Below, piece after piece: positions 21,082-33,066 of a DNA stretch of 64,000 nt. This DNA is from Prionace glauca. Its lineage: Eukaryota > Chordata > Chondrichthyes > Carcharhiniformes > Carcharhinidae. The stretch spans positions 61,448,515 to 61,512,514 of the forward strand of contig CM075760.1 in assembly GCA_037974335.1 (NCBI GenBank), in the 5' to 3' direction. The position numbers were made by a program, and so were the translations under genes. The notes under the pieces were generated by a model, which did not search any database, was not told the DNA's origin, and saw only the letters and a program-made list of their open reading frames with translations. Position 1 is the stretch's first letter; every line of letters starts with the position of its first letter.

Positions 21082-21200
21082 TTGTACTGAATTCAAATTC
21101 TACCATTTGCTGTGGCAGGATTTGAACCTGGGTCCCCAAACATTAGCTGAATTTTGGATTAATAGTCTAGCGATAATACCACTAGGGAATTGCCTCTCAA
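21082..21200 (-). repeat. tRNA-derived SINE, tRNA-like head
   Basis: Continuation of the SINE from 19,898: GAATTCAAATTCTACCATTTGC, then GGATTTGAACCTGGGTCCCC (complement of the B box) and ATTAATAGTCTAGCGATAAT (A-box side), ending near GGGAATTGCCTC. Confidence 0.75.
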
Positions 21201-21330
21201 TGTGTGAGATGGAAACTTACAGCTTTTGGGGAATGAAAGGGGGACTAAAAGCTCCAGAGAAACTAGAATTGTCTGTTCTGAATGTCTATCCTGTACTAAC
21301 GCTGATTACTTTTGTCAACTTCTTTTACAG

Positions 21331-21637
21331 ATGTTAGAAGTGAGGATTTAAGCCAGAAATCTCAAATCAAATGTTGCATCAGGTTCTGAAAGATTCAGTT
21401 AATTCATTGCAAAGTGAAGATCAGTGGCCTTTGAATCAAGATGGAGAAATAATTGTCTGCTCTATCAGCTTCATCAGTTATTAATTCTCAATGTGACTAG
21501 AAAAGCATCAGCACACACACTTTGAACTGATTGTTCCAGCCTTAACCAGTTACACAGCTTGAAGACACATTCCCATTTGGAGCCGGGAAAGACCCTATGT
21601 GTGTCCTGTGTGCGGAAACTTAATTTGATTGTTGAAC
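21331..21637 (+). other. 5' UTR portion of ZNF pseudogene exon (acceptor at 21,330)
   Basis: The acceptor reads CAACTTCTTTTACAG. The downstream segment contains AAGTGAGGATTTAAGCC and the GACTAGAAAAGCATCAG block that parallels the 5' UTRs of the other ZNF loci. Confidence 0.6.
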
Positions 21638-22589
<952 letters not shown>

Positions 22590-22732
22590 GATTACAGTCG
22601 TTGGATTCTGCTGTTATTGCTGCTGTTCATCACATCCAGCACTGAAATATGTTCACTCTGACAGTTGAGGTGGGAGGGTCAGTGAGTTTCTTTCTGCTGA
22701 ACTGGCCGGTCTCACAACTTTGCTTCCCCGTT

Positions 22733-22912
22733 TCTAAACCAACGCACAACATTTGCCACTCTCCAATCTTCAGGCACCTCACCTGTGGATGTCAATTCAA
22801 ATATCTCTGCTAGGGAACCTGTAATTTCCTCCCTAGCCTCCCACAATGTCCTGGGATACACTTCATTAGGCCCTGGGGATTTCTCTACCTTGATGCTCTT
22901 TAAAGAGCCTCA
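22733..22912 (-). repeat. LINE RT fragment
   Basis: Minus-strand RT N-terminal text, including the complement of GGCCCTGGGGATTT (the P-G-P-D-type block) and of TTTCTAAACCAACGC. It lies head to head with the + strand LINE D that starts at about 22,918. Confidence 0.6.
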
Positions 22913-22917
22913 CATCT

Positions 22918-23748
22918 GTAGTGGGTACCCTGGTAGAAGGTATTCTGAGAGACAGAATCTACAGGCATTTAGAGAAGCAAGGACTCATTAGGGACAGTCA
23001 GCATGACTTTGTGAGTGGAAAATCATGTCTCAGAAGTTTGAGTTTTTTGAAGGTGTAACCAATAAGGTAGATGAGGGCAGTGCAGTTGATGTTGTCTACA
23101 TGAACTTTAGCAAGGCCTTTGATAAGATACCACATAGTAGGTTGTTGCATCAGATTAAATCTCACGGGATCCAATGTGAGGTAACGAAATGGATGCAAAA
23201 TTAGCTTGATGACAGAAACCAGAGGGTGGATGTAGAGAGTTGTTTTTCAAACTGGAAGCCTGTGACTAGTGGTGTACCTCAGGGATCGGTGCTGGGTCCA
23301 CTGTTATTTGTCATTTGTATTAATGATTTGGATGAGAATTTAGGAGGCATGATTACTAAGTTTGCAGATAAACCAAGATGGGTGGCATGGTGGACAGTGA
23401 AGAAGGTTAGTTCGGATTGCAATGGGTTCTTGATCTATTGGGCCAGTGGGCTGACGATTGACAGATGGAATTTAATTTAGTGCAAGGTGATGCATTTTGA
23501 TAGATCGAACCAGGGTAGGGCTTAGTTAATGGTAGTGCTTTGGGGAGAGTTGTAGAACAAAGAGATCTCGGGGTACTTGTTCATAGCTCATTGAAAGTGG
23601 AGTCACAGATGGACAGGGTGGTGAAGAAGGCATCCGGCATGCTTGGTTTCATTGGTCAGAACATTGAATATAGGAGTTGGGACATCTTGTTGAAGTTGCA
23701 CAAGACATTGGTAAGGCCACTTGTAATACTGTATACAGTTCTGGTCAC
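22918..23748 (+). mobile_element. LINE D1 (CR1-like), 5' part
   Basis: + strand LINE with the RT blocks DVVYMNFSKAFDKIPH (motif A, Asp changed to Asn), [21 protein letters not shown], then a damaged FADKPRW in place of FADDTK. Frameshifts and stops make it dead. It is interrupted after CTGGTCAC (23,748) by a Penelope-like element and resumes at 24,813 with CACCTTATTATAGACAGG. Confidence 0.75.
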
Positions 23749-24000
23749 TTTATTCATGAGGACGGTCTCAACAAGGATCTTGGGTTCATGTCACACTATC
23801 TGTAACCCCCAACACTTGCCTGGGTTTACAAAACCTCACTCATTGTACTGTCTGGAGACAATACACATCTCTTTAACCTGTGATCAGTGCTCCTTCCACT
23901 CACATTGTCAGCCACTTCAAGACTTGAACAGCAGGTTAGGTGTAAAGATTCACATTCTAATCAGTAATCTGTAAACTGTCTGTGCTTTAAATGCTCTGTC
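23749..24000 (+). mobile_element. Penelope-like element 3' region, first part
   Basis: Text such as GAGGACGGTCTCAACAAGG, TTCATGTCACACTATCTGTA and CCTGGAGACAATACACATC-like sequence parallels the Penelope-like fragment at 63,375-63,819 (-), where it follows a GIY-YIG-type coding block. Here only the extreme coding end and 3' UTR are present. It is split by LINE A4 and ends at 24,812. Confidence 0.6.
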
Positions 24001-24702
24001 ATAAGAACATAAGAAATAGGAGCAGGAGTAGGCAATCTAGCCCTTCGAGCCTGCCCCGCCATTCAATAAGATCATGGCTGATCTGTCGTGGCTCAGCTCC
24101 ACCTTCCCGCCCTCTCCCCATAACCCTTAATCCCTTCTCTTATCAAAAACCCATCAACCCGTTTCTTAAAAATATTTAGCAAGGCAGCCTCCACCACTTC
24201 AACGGGCAGAGAATTCCAGAGATTCACCACCCTTTGAGTGAAGAAGTTCCTCCTCAACTCTGTTCTAAACCGCCTCCCCTTTATCTTGAGGCTGTGCCCC
24301 CTAGTCCTACTGTCTTTTTTGAGCGGGAAGAGTCTCTCCACCTCTATCCTATCCATCCCATTCATCATCTTATACGTCTCAATGAGATCTCCCCTCATTC
24401 TTCTAAACTCTAACGAGTACAAGCCTAGTTTATTCAGCCTCTCCTCATAGCTCAATCCCCTCAACTCCGGTATCAGCCTAGTAAACCTCCTCTGCACTCC
24501 CTCCAGGGCCAAAATATCCTTGCGCAGGTGCGGCGCCCAAAACTGCACACAGTAATCCAGATGCGGCCTCACCAATGCCCTATACAGCTGCAGCAAGACC
24601 TCCCTACTTTTATATTCAATCCCCCTCGCTATGAAGGCCAGCGTCCCATTCGCCTTCCTGACCACCTGCTGCACCTGCAAGCTGGGTTTTTGCGACTCAT
24701 GC
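24001..24702 (-). mobile_element. LINE A4 (CR1-like), 5'-truncated
   Basis: Minus-strand family A copy inside the Penelope-like element. Its frame from 24,093 is open through the RT C-terminal block VHESQKPSLQVQQVVRKANG, HLDYCVQFWAPHLRKDILAL, and FFTQRVVNLWNSLPVEVVEA. It is truncated at GACTCATGCAC (24,702). Highly similar to A2 and A7, hence young. The open frame (to 24,770) includes some Penelope-like sequence at its start and is not a native protein. Confidence 0.88.
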
Positions 24703-24812
24703 ACAGAGGCCAGAACTCTCCATTCACCTGACGAAGGGACTAACCCAAAAGCTTGTGTGTTTACTATCAAATAAATCGGTTGGACTAAAACCTGGTGTTG
24801 TCAGACTTTTTA
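24703..24812 (+). mobile_element. Penelope-like element 3' end, second part
   Basis: Continuation after LINE A4: CTCCATTCACCTGACGAAGG, AAGCTTGTGTG, AATAAATCGGTTGGAC and TAAAACCTGGTGTTGTCAG, ending where LINE D1 resumes. The AATAAA and this 3' tip recur at 19,190, 19,590 and 63,003. Confidence 0.6.
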
Positions 24813-25510
24813 CCACCTTATTATAGACAGGATATTATTAAACTAGAAAGAATGCAGAAAAGATTTATTAGGATGCTTCTGGGAGTTGATGGTTTGAGTT
24901 ATAAGGAGAGGCTGGATAGACTGGGACGTTTTTCCTCTGGCGCATAGGAGACTTAGGGGTGATCTTATAGAAGTTTATAAAATAATGAGGGGCATAGATC
25001 AGCTAGATAATTAATATCTTTTTCCAAGGTAGGGAAGTGTAAAACTAGAGGCCATAGGTTTAAGATGAGAGGGGAGAGATACAAAAGGGTCCAGGGGGGT
25101 GACTTTTCAGACACAGCATGGTGAGTGTCTGGAACAAGTTGCCAGAGGTAGTAGTAGAGGCGGGTACAATTTTGTCTTCTGGAAAATATTTAGACTGTTA
25201 TGAGTAAGATTGCTATCAAGGGATATGGGCCAAATGCAGGCAATTGGGACTAGCTTAGTCATTTAAAAAAAGGGGCAGCATAGACAAATTGAGCCAAAGG
25301 GCCTGTTTTCATGCTGTTAACCTCTATGACTCTATAGAGGTGCTGGGTGTCTGGAATGCACTCCCAGTGGAAGGGATGCAAGCAGGCACATAAGCAATGT
25401 CCAAGGTAGAAAGACAGATAAGAGGTGAACAGAGAGATAGAAACTCTATTGGCACAGGCTTGGCGGGCCAAAGTGGCTGATACTGTGCTGTATTGTTCTT
25501 TGAACATTCT
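24813..25510 (+). mobile_element. LINE D1 3' part and a following LINE 3' end
   Basis: LINE D1 resumes with CAGAAAAGATTTATTAGGATG and runs through GGATATGGGCCAAATGCAGG to its 3' tail CTCTATGACTCTATA at about 25,336. A different LINE 3' end follows (GGTGTCTGGAATGCACTCCC to GCTGTATTGTTCTTTG, 25,337-25,510). Confidence 0.7.
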
Positions 25511-26456
25511 AAGTAACAAGGTCAAGGAAGCCATCTTAAACTTTAACATGTGAATGAAGCTTTATTTTAAAAATTAATGCTGTATTCATCTAAATGCTTG
25601 TGCAAACTGTATAGCCAGCAGAAAGTGTTTAAACTAAGAATTTCTTTTATCATTTTGATAAGCTGCAGGACATTATATTCCGTCAAATCTGGCTCAAGAA
25701 TAAGGTCAATTGTTCGATCTGATCAAGGTGAATAAGAAAGAAACCTATTATCTTGCATTGTGTGTCTTTTTGAACCAGTGAATCTTGTATTAACCAAATG
25801 AATTAAAGAATCCTGTATTAATTAGCTTCCAGTCACTAACAGATGATTGTATTCAGTTACAATTAATGAATCAGTGGTTATCGTAAAAGACTGAGTTTTA
25901 TTTACTGTAAAAATGTAAAAGCTTATTGCTGCGTATGTAAAGAATGTGCAATGAAGATAAATGTACTAATGTACTGGCGAGAGAGACCTTCAAACTTTTC
26001 AATATTTGAAACTATGTGAACAAGATAAAACTGTATGGAATCAGATAAAGGGATAGTGTGAAACAATTCTGTTGTATTCCTGACTAAGATGAAGGGAAAA
26101 GTGGTGTAAGTATTGAGGATCCAATTAATCTAATCAAATTGACCAATTGTCATGTCAAACAGGCCCAATTCTGATGTAGGGGGATAAAAGTAGAGGTTCC
26201 AAAGGTCTTCCCTGTGAGCCAAATACTGAAGAGTCCTGAGGCTGAGTTTCAAAGAAACTCCTGTCAAAGGAGGAGCCAAACTTCCACGGCTGAATTCCAC
26301 AAAAAGTCCTCTCAAAGAAGGAGCCAGAGAGGGTTTAACCTTTCAGACTGATCATCCACTTCAAGTTATAAAAGCCAATGTCTTAAAGTGGTTCAGTAAA
26401 CCTTGTTCATGAATAAACTTATTTAAATTTACTATCCAGAGAATTCTGCCTTTGCC
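25511..26456. other. Unannotated AT-rich DNA
   Basis: No gene or recognised repeat. A TATA-like TTATAAAAGCC (26,364) and an AATAAA-like GAATAAAC (26,410) occur just before the ZNF pseudogene end, but I cannot assign them to an element. The last finger of the ZNF pseudogene is cut off at this boundary. Confidence 0.4.
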
Positions 26457-27463
<1,007 letters not shown>

Positions 27464-27793
27464 GGTGCCGATGCCCTTGTGTCTCTCCAGGTTGGACAAT
27501 CAGATGAAGCCTCGTCCACACACACACACAACACGTGTACAGTTTCTCCTTGGTGTGAATAGTGTGATGTTTTTCAGGCTGTCTAAATGATTGAAGCTCT
27601 TTCCATAGTTAGCTCACTCAAACACTCTAACTCGTGTGTGTCTTGGTGCTTTCCAGTCACACTGATGTTTGGAATCTTTTCACACAGACAGAACAGAAAA
27701 ATATTTCTACTTCCACATTCAATGATATTCAGCTCCTGATGAATCTCTGTCAGATTTTGATGTTTGTTTTAATTTGTGGAAATCCTTCCCTGG
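27464..27793 (-). other. 5' UTR of ZNF pseudogene exon
   Basis: Minus-strand 5' UTR with the shared blocks (complement of GTGATGTTTTTCAGGCTGTC and of AGTCACACTGATGTTTGG). A possible acceptor (TTCCAG on the minus strand) is at about 27,793/27,794. Confidence 0.5.
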
Positions 27794-27879
27794 AAAATGG
27801 TTTGAAAGGAGTGCTCACAAAGAGTACAGGACAGAAATTGAGAGCAGACAGGTCTGGTTTCTCTGGAATATTCTCTCCC

Positions 27880-28710
27880 CAGTTTGTCAGTCCCAGTCTC
27901 TGTCTCTCAGGGAAAGACCTGAACCCGCTGCAAGATGGCCGCGGCCGGTTGCCTGGGTAACTCGCACCTCGCAACGGGGAGAAGCCCCGCCCTTATCAAG
28001 ATGGCCACCCTTGCACCACATCTGAACCAGACCCATTTCCTCTCCCAAGATGGCGACGAACGGTTGCTTCGTTAACCCAGGCTCATTACCAGGGAGGAAG
28101 CCCCCCCTCTCTGATCACCCTTATTCACACTCGTAGAATGGCAGCTAGCGAGGCCGTTCCCATGGGAAAGTCAGGGCCCGCGGCCGAAGCCAGAAGTTGG
28201 TGCCCTTTCCAGTGCAGCCGTGGTTTCCATTCCTACCCTGTGTTCACAATCTCCTCCCTAACACCATGACTGACCCTGAGCATGCTCAGAGCGCTCGCTC
28301 CATTGCGAGGCTCACAACCGCCTTACCAATGCCGCGCATGCTCCACTCCCGACCTGGCCGCCCCTCATTCACTCTGATTGGTTAGAGGACCAGCCTGTCC
28401 CACGTGGTCCTTCAGCCCCGTCCCTCCTTCACTCTGATTAGTTGGAGGACTGGCCTCCCACGCGGTCCTCCAGCCCTGCCCCTCCTTCACTCTGAATGGT
28501 TGGAGGACCAGCCGCTCCCACGCGGTTTTCCAGCCCTGCCCCTCATTCACTCTGATTGGTTAGAGGGCCAGCCGGTCCCACACTTATTTCCAGTTGTCCC
28601 CTCTTCCTATTGGTCCGCGCCTGCCGTCAGTCAGCGTCCGAGCATTGTGATGTGGAACATGCGCAGTCTCATTGCTGGCCTTGGCTCTTGTTTGTCCCGG
28701 AGTTTGTGAA
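27880..28710. promoter_or_regulatory. Divergent (bidirectional) promoter region
   Basis: GC-rich block between the minus ZNF pseudogene and the + ZNF gene. It has three YY1-like sites, AAGATGG(C/T)GNC (CAAGATGGCCGCGG at 27,931, CAAGATGGCCACC at 27,996, CAAGATGGCGACG at 28,046). Further right come ATTGG (inverted CCAAT) boxes at 28,376, 28,551 and 28,608, GC boxes, and an NRF1-like GGAACATGCGCAGT at 28,656. The last 60 bases match the 38,960-39,030 promoter. No TATA box. Confidence 0.65.
28350..28600 (+). repeat. Four tandem promoter units (about 58-61 bases)
   Basis: Each unit carries CACTCTGATTGGTTGGAGGA-like sequence, a CCCACGCGGTCCT-like middle and CCAGCCC(T/C)GCCCCTC. ATTGG boxes start at 28,377, 28,435 (ATTAG), 28,491 (AATGG) and 28,552; the first and last are intact. 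The same unit occurs twice at 38,810-38,930. Confidence 0.75.
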
Positions 28711-28722
28711 CTGCTTCTACAG

Positions 28723-29065
28723 GAGGTCAGAAGAGAAGGATTTGCAGATGCGAAACGTCAGATCAAGCTCGGGTTGAGTAACTCCATTTATCAGGATCTG
28801 AATATCATCGGTCTTTGAATGTGGAAGGATAAATGATCAACTGTTCCAAAAGAACACATTTCAAACATCAGTGACTGGAAAAGCATCGAGACACACACAC
28901 ACCCATCCGAGTGAGTGTTCCAGTGAACTGACTGGAAAGAGCTTTAACCAGTTATTCGGCTTGAGAAAACATTGCAAAATATAAGGAAAAATCATACATT
29001 TGTTCAATGTTTGGACAAGACTTGAACTAATTATCCAACCTGGAGAGACACAGGACACTGGCACC
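28723..29065 (+). other. 5' UTR portion of finger exon (acceptor-like site at 28,722)
   Basis: TTTGTGAACTGCTTCTACAG ending at 28,722 matches the intron-end sequence of the paralogue at 16,024-16,043, but here it lies only about 20 bases after the promoter match. The 5' UTR contains the shared CAGTGACTGGAAAAGCATCG block and an in-frame TAA at 28,982-28,984. Confidence 0.6.
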
Positions 29066-29983
29066 ATGGAGAAACGGTGGAAATGTGAAGATTGTGGTAA
29101 AGGATTCAGTTATCCATCCCTGCTGGAAAGCCATCAACGCAGTCACACTGGGGAGAGGCCATTCACCTGTTCTATATGTGGGAAAGGATTTACTCAGTCA
29201 TCCAACCTATCATTACACCAGCGAGTTCACACAGGGAAGAGGGCATTCACCTGCTCTGCGTGTGGGAAGGCTTTCAGTCAGTTATCTGGGCTTTCATCAC
29301 ATCAGCGAATTCACACTGAGGAGAAGCCATTCAGCTGCACTACCTGTGGAAAAAGGTTCAGGCATTCTTCAGCACTCACAGCACACCAACGCACTCACAC
29401 TGGGGAGGGACTGTTCACCTGTCCTGAGTGTGGAAAGAGATTCACTCAGTCATCCAACTTCACATTACATCAGCGAGTTCACACTGGGGAGAGGCCTTTC
29501 ACCTGCTCCATGTGTGGGGAAGGATTCACTGGGTCATCCCACCTGCTGTCACACCAGCGGATTCACACTCAAAAGCCATTCAGCTGCACTTCCTGTGGAA
29601 AGAGTTTTCGACAGGCAACCTGTCTCATTGCACACCAACGGATTCACACTGGGGAGAGGCCATTTACTTGTTCCACGTGTGGGAAGGGATTCACACTTTT
29701 ACCCACCCTGCTGAGACACCAACGAATTCACACAGAGGAGAAGCCATTCAGCTGTACTGACTGTGGAAAGACTTTCAGGCAGTCATCCAATCTTGTTTTA
29801 CACCAGCGAGTTCACACTGGAGAGAGGCCATTCATCTGCTCCATGTGTGGGAAAGGATTCAATCGGTCATCCAACCTCACTGCTCACCAGCGAGTTCACA
29901 CTGGGCAGAGGCCATTCACTTGCTCCTTGCGTGGGGTTCGCAAAGCTTTTCAACCTGCTGGCTCACCAATGCACTCACACTAA
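29066..29983 (+). CDS. Finger-only C2H2 zinc-finger protein, 10 fingers plus frameshifted eleventh
   Basis: Predicted 305-residue nuclear DNA-binding protein of ten consecutive C2H2 fingers. Start chosen at the GCACCATGG at 29,066; the open frame extends upstream only to a TTG after an in-frame TAA. Helices -1 to 6: [70 protein letters not shown]. The linker before finger 7 is one residue short (HTQKPF). In finger 11 the second cysteine is replaced (CSLRG) and the frame shifts at about 29,925-29,940, so the protein ends in a non-finger tail (GSPMHSH). The lost frame continues downstream as [10 protein letters not shown] and a twelfth finger ([20 protein letters not shown]) up to TAG at 30,060-30,062. 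It may still make a 10-finger protein. Divergent partner: the pseudogene at 26.5-27.5 kb. Confidence 0.82.
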   Translation: MEKRWKCEDCGKGFSYPSLLESHQRSHTGERPFTCSICGKGFTQSSNLSLHQRVHTGKRAFTCSACGKAFSQLSGLSSHQRIHTEEKPFSCTTCGKRFRHSSALTAHQRTHTGEGLFTCPECGKRFTQSSNFTLHQRVHTGERPFTCSMCGEGFTGSSHLLSHQRIHTQKPFSCTSCGKSFRQATCLIAHQRIHTGERPFTCSTCGKGFTLLPTLLRHQRIHTEEKPFSCTDCGKTFRQSSNLVLHQRVHTGERPFICSMCGKGFNRSSNLTAHQRVHTGQRPFTCSLRGVRKAFQPAGSPMHSH

Positions 29984-30062
29984 GAGGCCATTTAACTGCT
30001 CTGTGTGTGGGAAGAGATTCAGTCAGTCACAATGGTTCCTGAGACATCAGCAGGTTCAATAG
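29984..30062 (+). pseudogene. Out-of-frame terminal fingers of the 29 kb gene
   Basis: Remnant of fingers 11-12, readable in another frame than the main ORF, ending HQQVQ-stop; the last zinc histidine is Gln. It shows that the ancestral protein was longer by nearly two fingers. Confidence 0.75.
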
Positions 30063-30179
30063 TGACTGCAAGGGTTAGATTCTCCTGTTACTGCTGCTGT
30101 TTATCTTGTTTAGTATTGATACGTGGTTTTGTTCCTGCTGATATGACTCACTGGAGTTTAATATTCTGGCAATCTCACT

Positions 30180-30352
30180 AATTTTCAGGGCTTCAGTGTC
30201 CATTTTTGACAACACTACAGCACTATCACCTGCACCATATCCTTTCCTTTTCCCCTCTGTACTCTATGAACGGCATAGCTTGTTGCTATAGTGCACCAGA
30301 AACAATGTTTTTCACAGTATCCCACTACATGCAACAATAAATTAAATCAAAT
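30180..30352 (+). repeat. Interspersed repeat 3' end
   Basis: Related to 3,239-3,488: GCACCAGAAACAATGTTTTT, then CAATAAATTAAATCAAAT. Family unknown. Confidence 0.5.
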
Positions 30353-31061
30353 ATTGATGACGTATTCTCTCAGTAACAATACCTTTTGTATTTTGTTGCG
30401 TTTACTTCATTACATGGATAAGATAGTACAGATGCCACATACAGTGTATATATTAAATCTTTTAACTTAGTATCTATATATAAAATATATCGTGTCAATT
30501 TATTTTGAATAAATCACCCTTACTCCATTTCCAAAATGTGATTTCAAACTATTTGACACTTTGGGATTGAGGCCATACGTGTAACCCCTGGATGGTGAGT
30601 AGGGAGGAGGTGAACGTGCAGCTGTTACATTTGCAGGAAAAGCTGTCTTGGGAAGTTTATAAGTTCTTTATTTTTAAAATAAACATAATGTGGAAAGGCT
30701 CTGACTCATGCGTGGTCTCAGTGTGTCGCTGCCTCAATGACATTCTGTTTTCACTGACTAGATAGTTCAAAGCTGCTGCTGACTGTATTCTCTCTTTGGA
30801 AAGCTGGATTGAAAGTGTAACGTTTGATAGGATTAATATCAAATATAATATAATTATATTAGCCCACCATCCAATAAAAACATGTTCTAATATTCTGTGT
30901 CAGTAATGTTCTAGATAAAAATAGTCATTAAGGTCAATTAAACACATTCCACTTTGTTAAATGAAGTTAATGAGATGCTGGTGGTCTTTGGTTTCGGATT
31001 TTACTCATTTTATTGGAAACTGCTCATTTCATAAAGTACTTTTATATTTGGTAAATAACAA
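30353..31061. other. Unannotated AT-rich DNA
   Basis: No gene or recognised repeat. Confidence 0.45.
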
Positions 31062-31400
31062 AACAAAGAACAACACAGCACGGGAAACAGGCCCTTCGGC
31101 CCAATGAGCCCACGCCGCCATCTTAACAATGTGCTTTTCCTCCTCCACCCTTGACCCATGTCTCAGCTTATGTTACCCCCACTGGAGACCAGATTAAGCG
31201 GAGAATAATTTAGGGACAATTTGTTACACCAATCAGCTTGAGAGCACATCTTTGGGGTGTGGGAGGAAACCGGAGCACCCGGAGGAAACCCACGCAACCA
31301 CAGGGAGAATGCGCAAACTGCCACAGACATTGGCCCAAATCCATGTATCTGCACAGCAAACAGTGATAGTCACTGAGCTGTTGTGGTGCCCATCTGCTGG
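31062..31400 (-). repeat. tRNA-derived SINE with V-SINE-like core
   Basis: Minus-orientation copy: tail ACAGGCCCTTCGGCCCAATG first, then the core GGAGGAAACCGGAGCACCCG and GGAGGAAACCCACGCAACC, then a damaged head near CAGTGATAGTCACTGAGC. Confidence 0.75.
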
Positions 31401-31504
31401 TCCAGTTTTAAGCGGACACAAACGATGTGAAGGACTAGGCTACTCTCGAAACATCCAAGAGCAGCCTACGCATGACCCACCATGTGTATGCCCCTTGTTA
31501 GACA

Positions 31505-32065
31505 ACAACATGGTGCAGACGGTGGAGCAGGAAAAAGCTCACATGATTCTAATCTTCATTGAACATAAGAACATAAGAAATAGGAGCAGGAGTAGGCCAT
31601 CTAGCCCTTCGAGTCTGCCCCGCCATTCAATAAGATCATGGCTGATCTGTCGTGGCTCAGTTCCACATTCCTCCCTCTCCCCATAACCCTTAATCCCCTC
31701 TCTTATCAAAAACCCATCAACCCACCTCTTCAAAATATTTAGCGAGGCAGCCTCCACCACTTCAACGGGCTGAGAAGTCCAGAGATTCACCACCCTTTGA
31801 GTGAAGAAGTTCCTTCTCAATTCCGTTCTAAACCGCCCCCCTTTATCTTGAGGCTGTGCCCCCTAGTCCTATTATCCTTTCTGAACGGGAAGAGTCTCTC
31901 CACCTCTATCCTATCCATCCCATTCATCATCTTATACGTCTCTCAAAACCCATTGATAAACCTCACTACAAAATCAGCTCTGACCAGGGCTTTCATATGT
32001 TGTCACTGAGCATTAAGCAGAAAGAGTGGAACGGCATGCAGGCCACACAGCCTAACCTGGCTTCA
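31505..32065 (+). repeat. Local duplication, copy 1 (interrupted by LINE A5)
   Basis: CAGACGGTGGAGCAGGAAAA...TCTTCATTG is followed by LINE A5 and resumes with CCATTGATAAACCTCACTAC and CATATGTTGTCACTGAGCAT. The uninterrupted partner is at 32,700-32,920. Confidence 0.65.
31562..31945 (-). mobile_element. LINE A5, 3' fragment
   Basis: Short 5'-truncated family A copy in minus orientation: 3' end AACATAAGAACATAAGAAA at 31,562, truncation at CATCTTATACGTCT. Slightly more diverged than A2/A7 (for example the GRMRRNFFTQ-like frame with LWTSQPVEVVEA). Confidence 0.85.
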
Positions 32066-32308
32066 AATCCTGCTTGGGTGACTGTCTGTCATGCTCTCCC
32101 CATGTCTGTGTGGGTTTCCTTTGGGTGCTCTGGTTTCCTCCGACAGTCCAAAGATGTGTAGGTTAGATGGATTAGCCATGATAGTGTGTGGGGTTGGAGG
32201 AATAGAGCAGAGGAAAGGGCCTGGGTGAGATACTCTGTCAGAGAGTCAATGCAGATTTGATAGGTCGAATAGCCTCTTCTGAACTGTAGGGATTCCATGA
32301 TTCTATGA
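32040..32308 (+). repeat. tRNA-derived SINE
   Basis: Core TGTCTGTGTGGGTTTCCTTT and CCTCCGACAGTCCAAAGATG, end GATTCCATGATTCTATG. The head region is degraded. Confidence 0.7.
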
Positions 32309-32699
32309 ACAGTAGTTAAAATTTGAATGTATCGCAACTTCCAATGTGTCATATGTGATTTGTGAGTGAGTTCACAGTACCTAGCTGTTAAATTCCTGAG
32401 CTGTCACTCAGGGTCTTTCCCCACACTGGCTGAAATACATGAAAAAGTGTCACCCAGCAGAGCGAGGAGATTTTATGTGTCACCAAGAGCTCCTTACAAG
32501 GCTCACATTATTATGGAATGCTTTAGTTCAGCCCCAGGGAGACAGCTCCTCCAAATATCACCCAGCCAGACAGCACATCAACAACCCTCCTTCCTCATGA
32601 AGTTTGACAGCACAAAAAGAGGCCTTTTAGCCCATCGTGTCTGCACTGGCCATCGAACACCAATCGATTCCAATCCAGCACTTCACTTGGTGCAGGCAG
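32309..32699. other. Unannotated DNA with a small LINE scrap
   Basis: Position 32,598-32,690 resembles a minus LINE 3' end (AGGCCTTTTAGCCCATCGTG, TCTGCACTGGCC). Nothing else recognised. Confidence 0.4.
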
Positions 32700-32920
32700 T
32701 TATTGGTTCAGACGGTGGAGCAGGAAAAAACTCACATGATTCTGCTCTTCATTGCGTGGGAATTTACATCTGAAACTCATTGATAACCTCACTACACAAT
32801 CAGCTCCAACCAGGGGTCAGAGCCCTGAGCAGGGCTTTTATATGTTGTCACTGAGCATCAAGCAGCAAAAAAAATGAAACAACAGTTACGCCACACAGCT
32901 CCGGGGATCCAGGTTCAAAT
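32700..32920 (+). repeat. Local duplication, copy 2
   Basis: Matches 31,505-31,561 plus 31,950-32,065 without the LINE, giving the empty-site state: CTCTTCATTGCGTGGGAATT, then CATTGATAACCTCACTACAC. Confidence 0.65.
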
Positions 32921-33066
32921 TCAGCTTATGCTATAGCTTTTCAGGTGTTCATGAAAATGCGTCTTAAATGCCTGCTTGCACCATCCTGAAGTCTAAGAGG
33001 AGGTGAGAGAAACTGGAGTAAGATGTGAGTTTAGAGCTAGGACAAGGGGGAACCTTAAAAGAGATT

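Noticed and set aside
26130-26456. TATA-like and AATAAA-like signals suggesting a promoter or LTR-like end
   Set aside because: No paired repeat, no coding region and no terminal motif could be found; AT-rich chance matches are likely.
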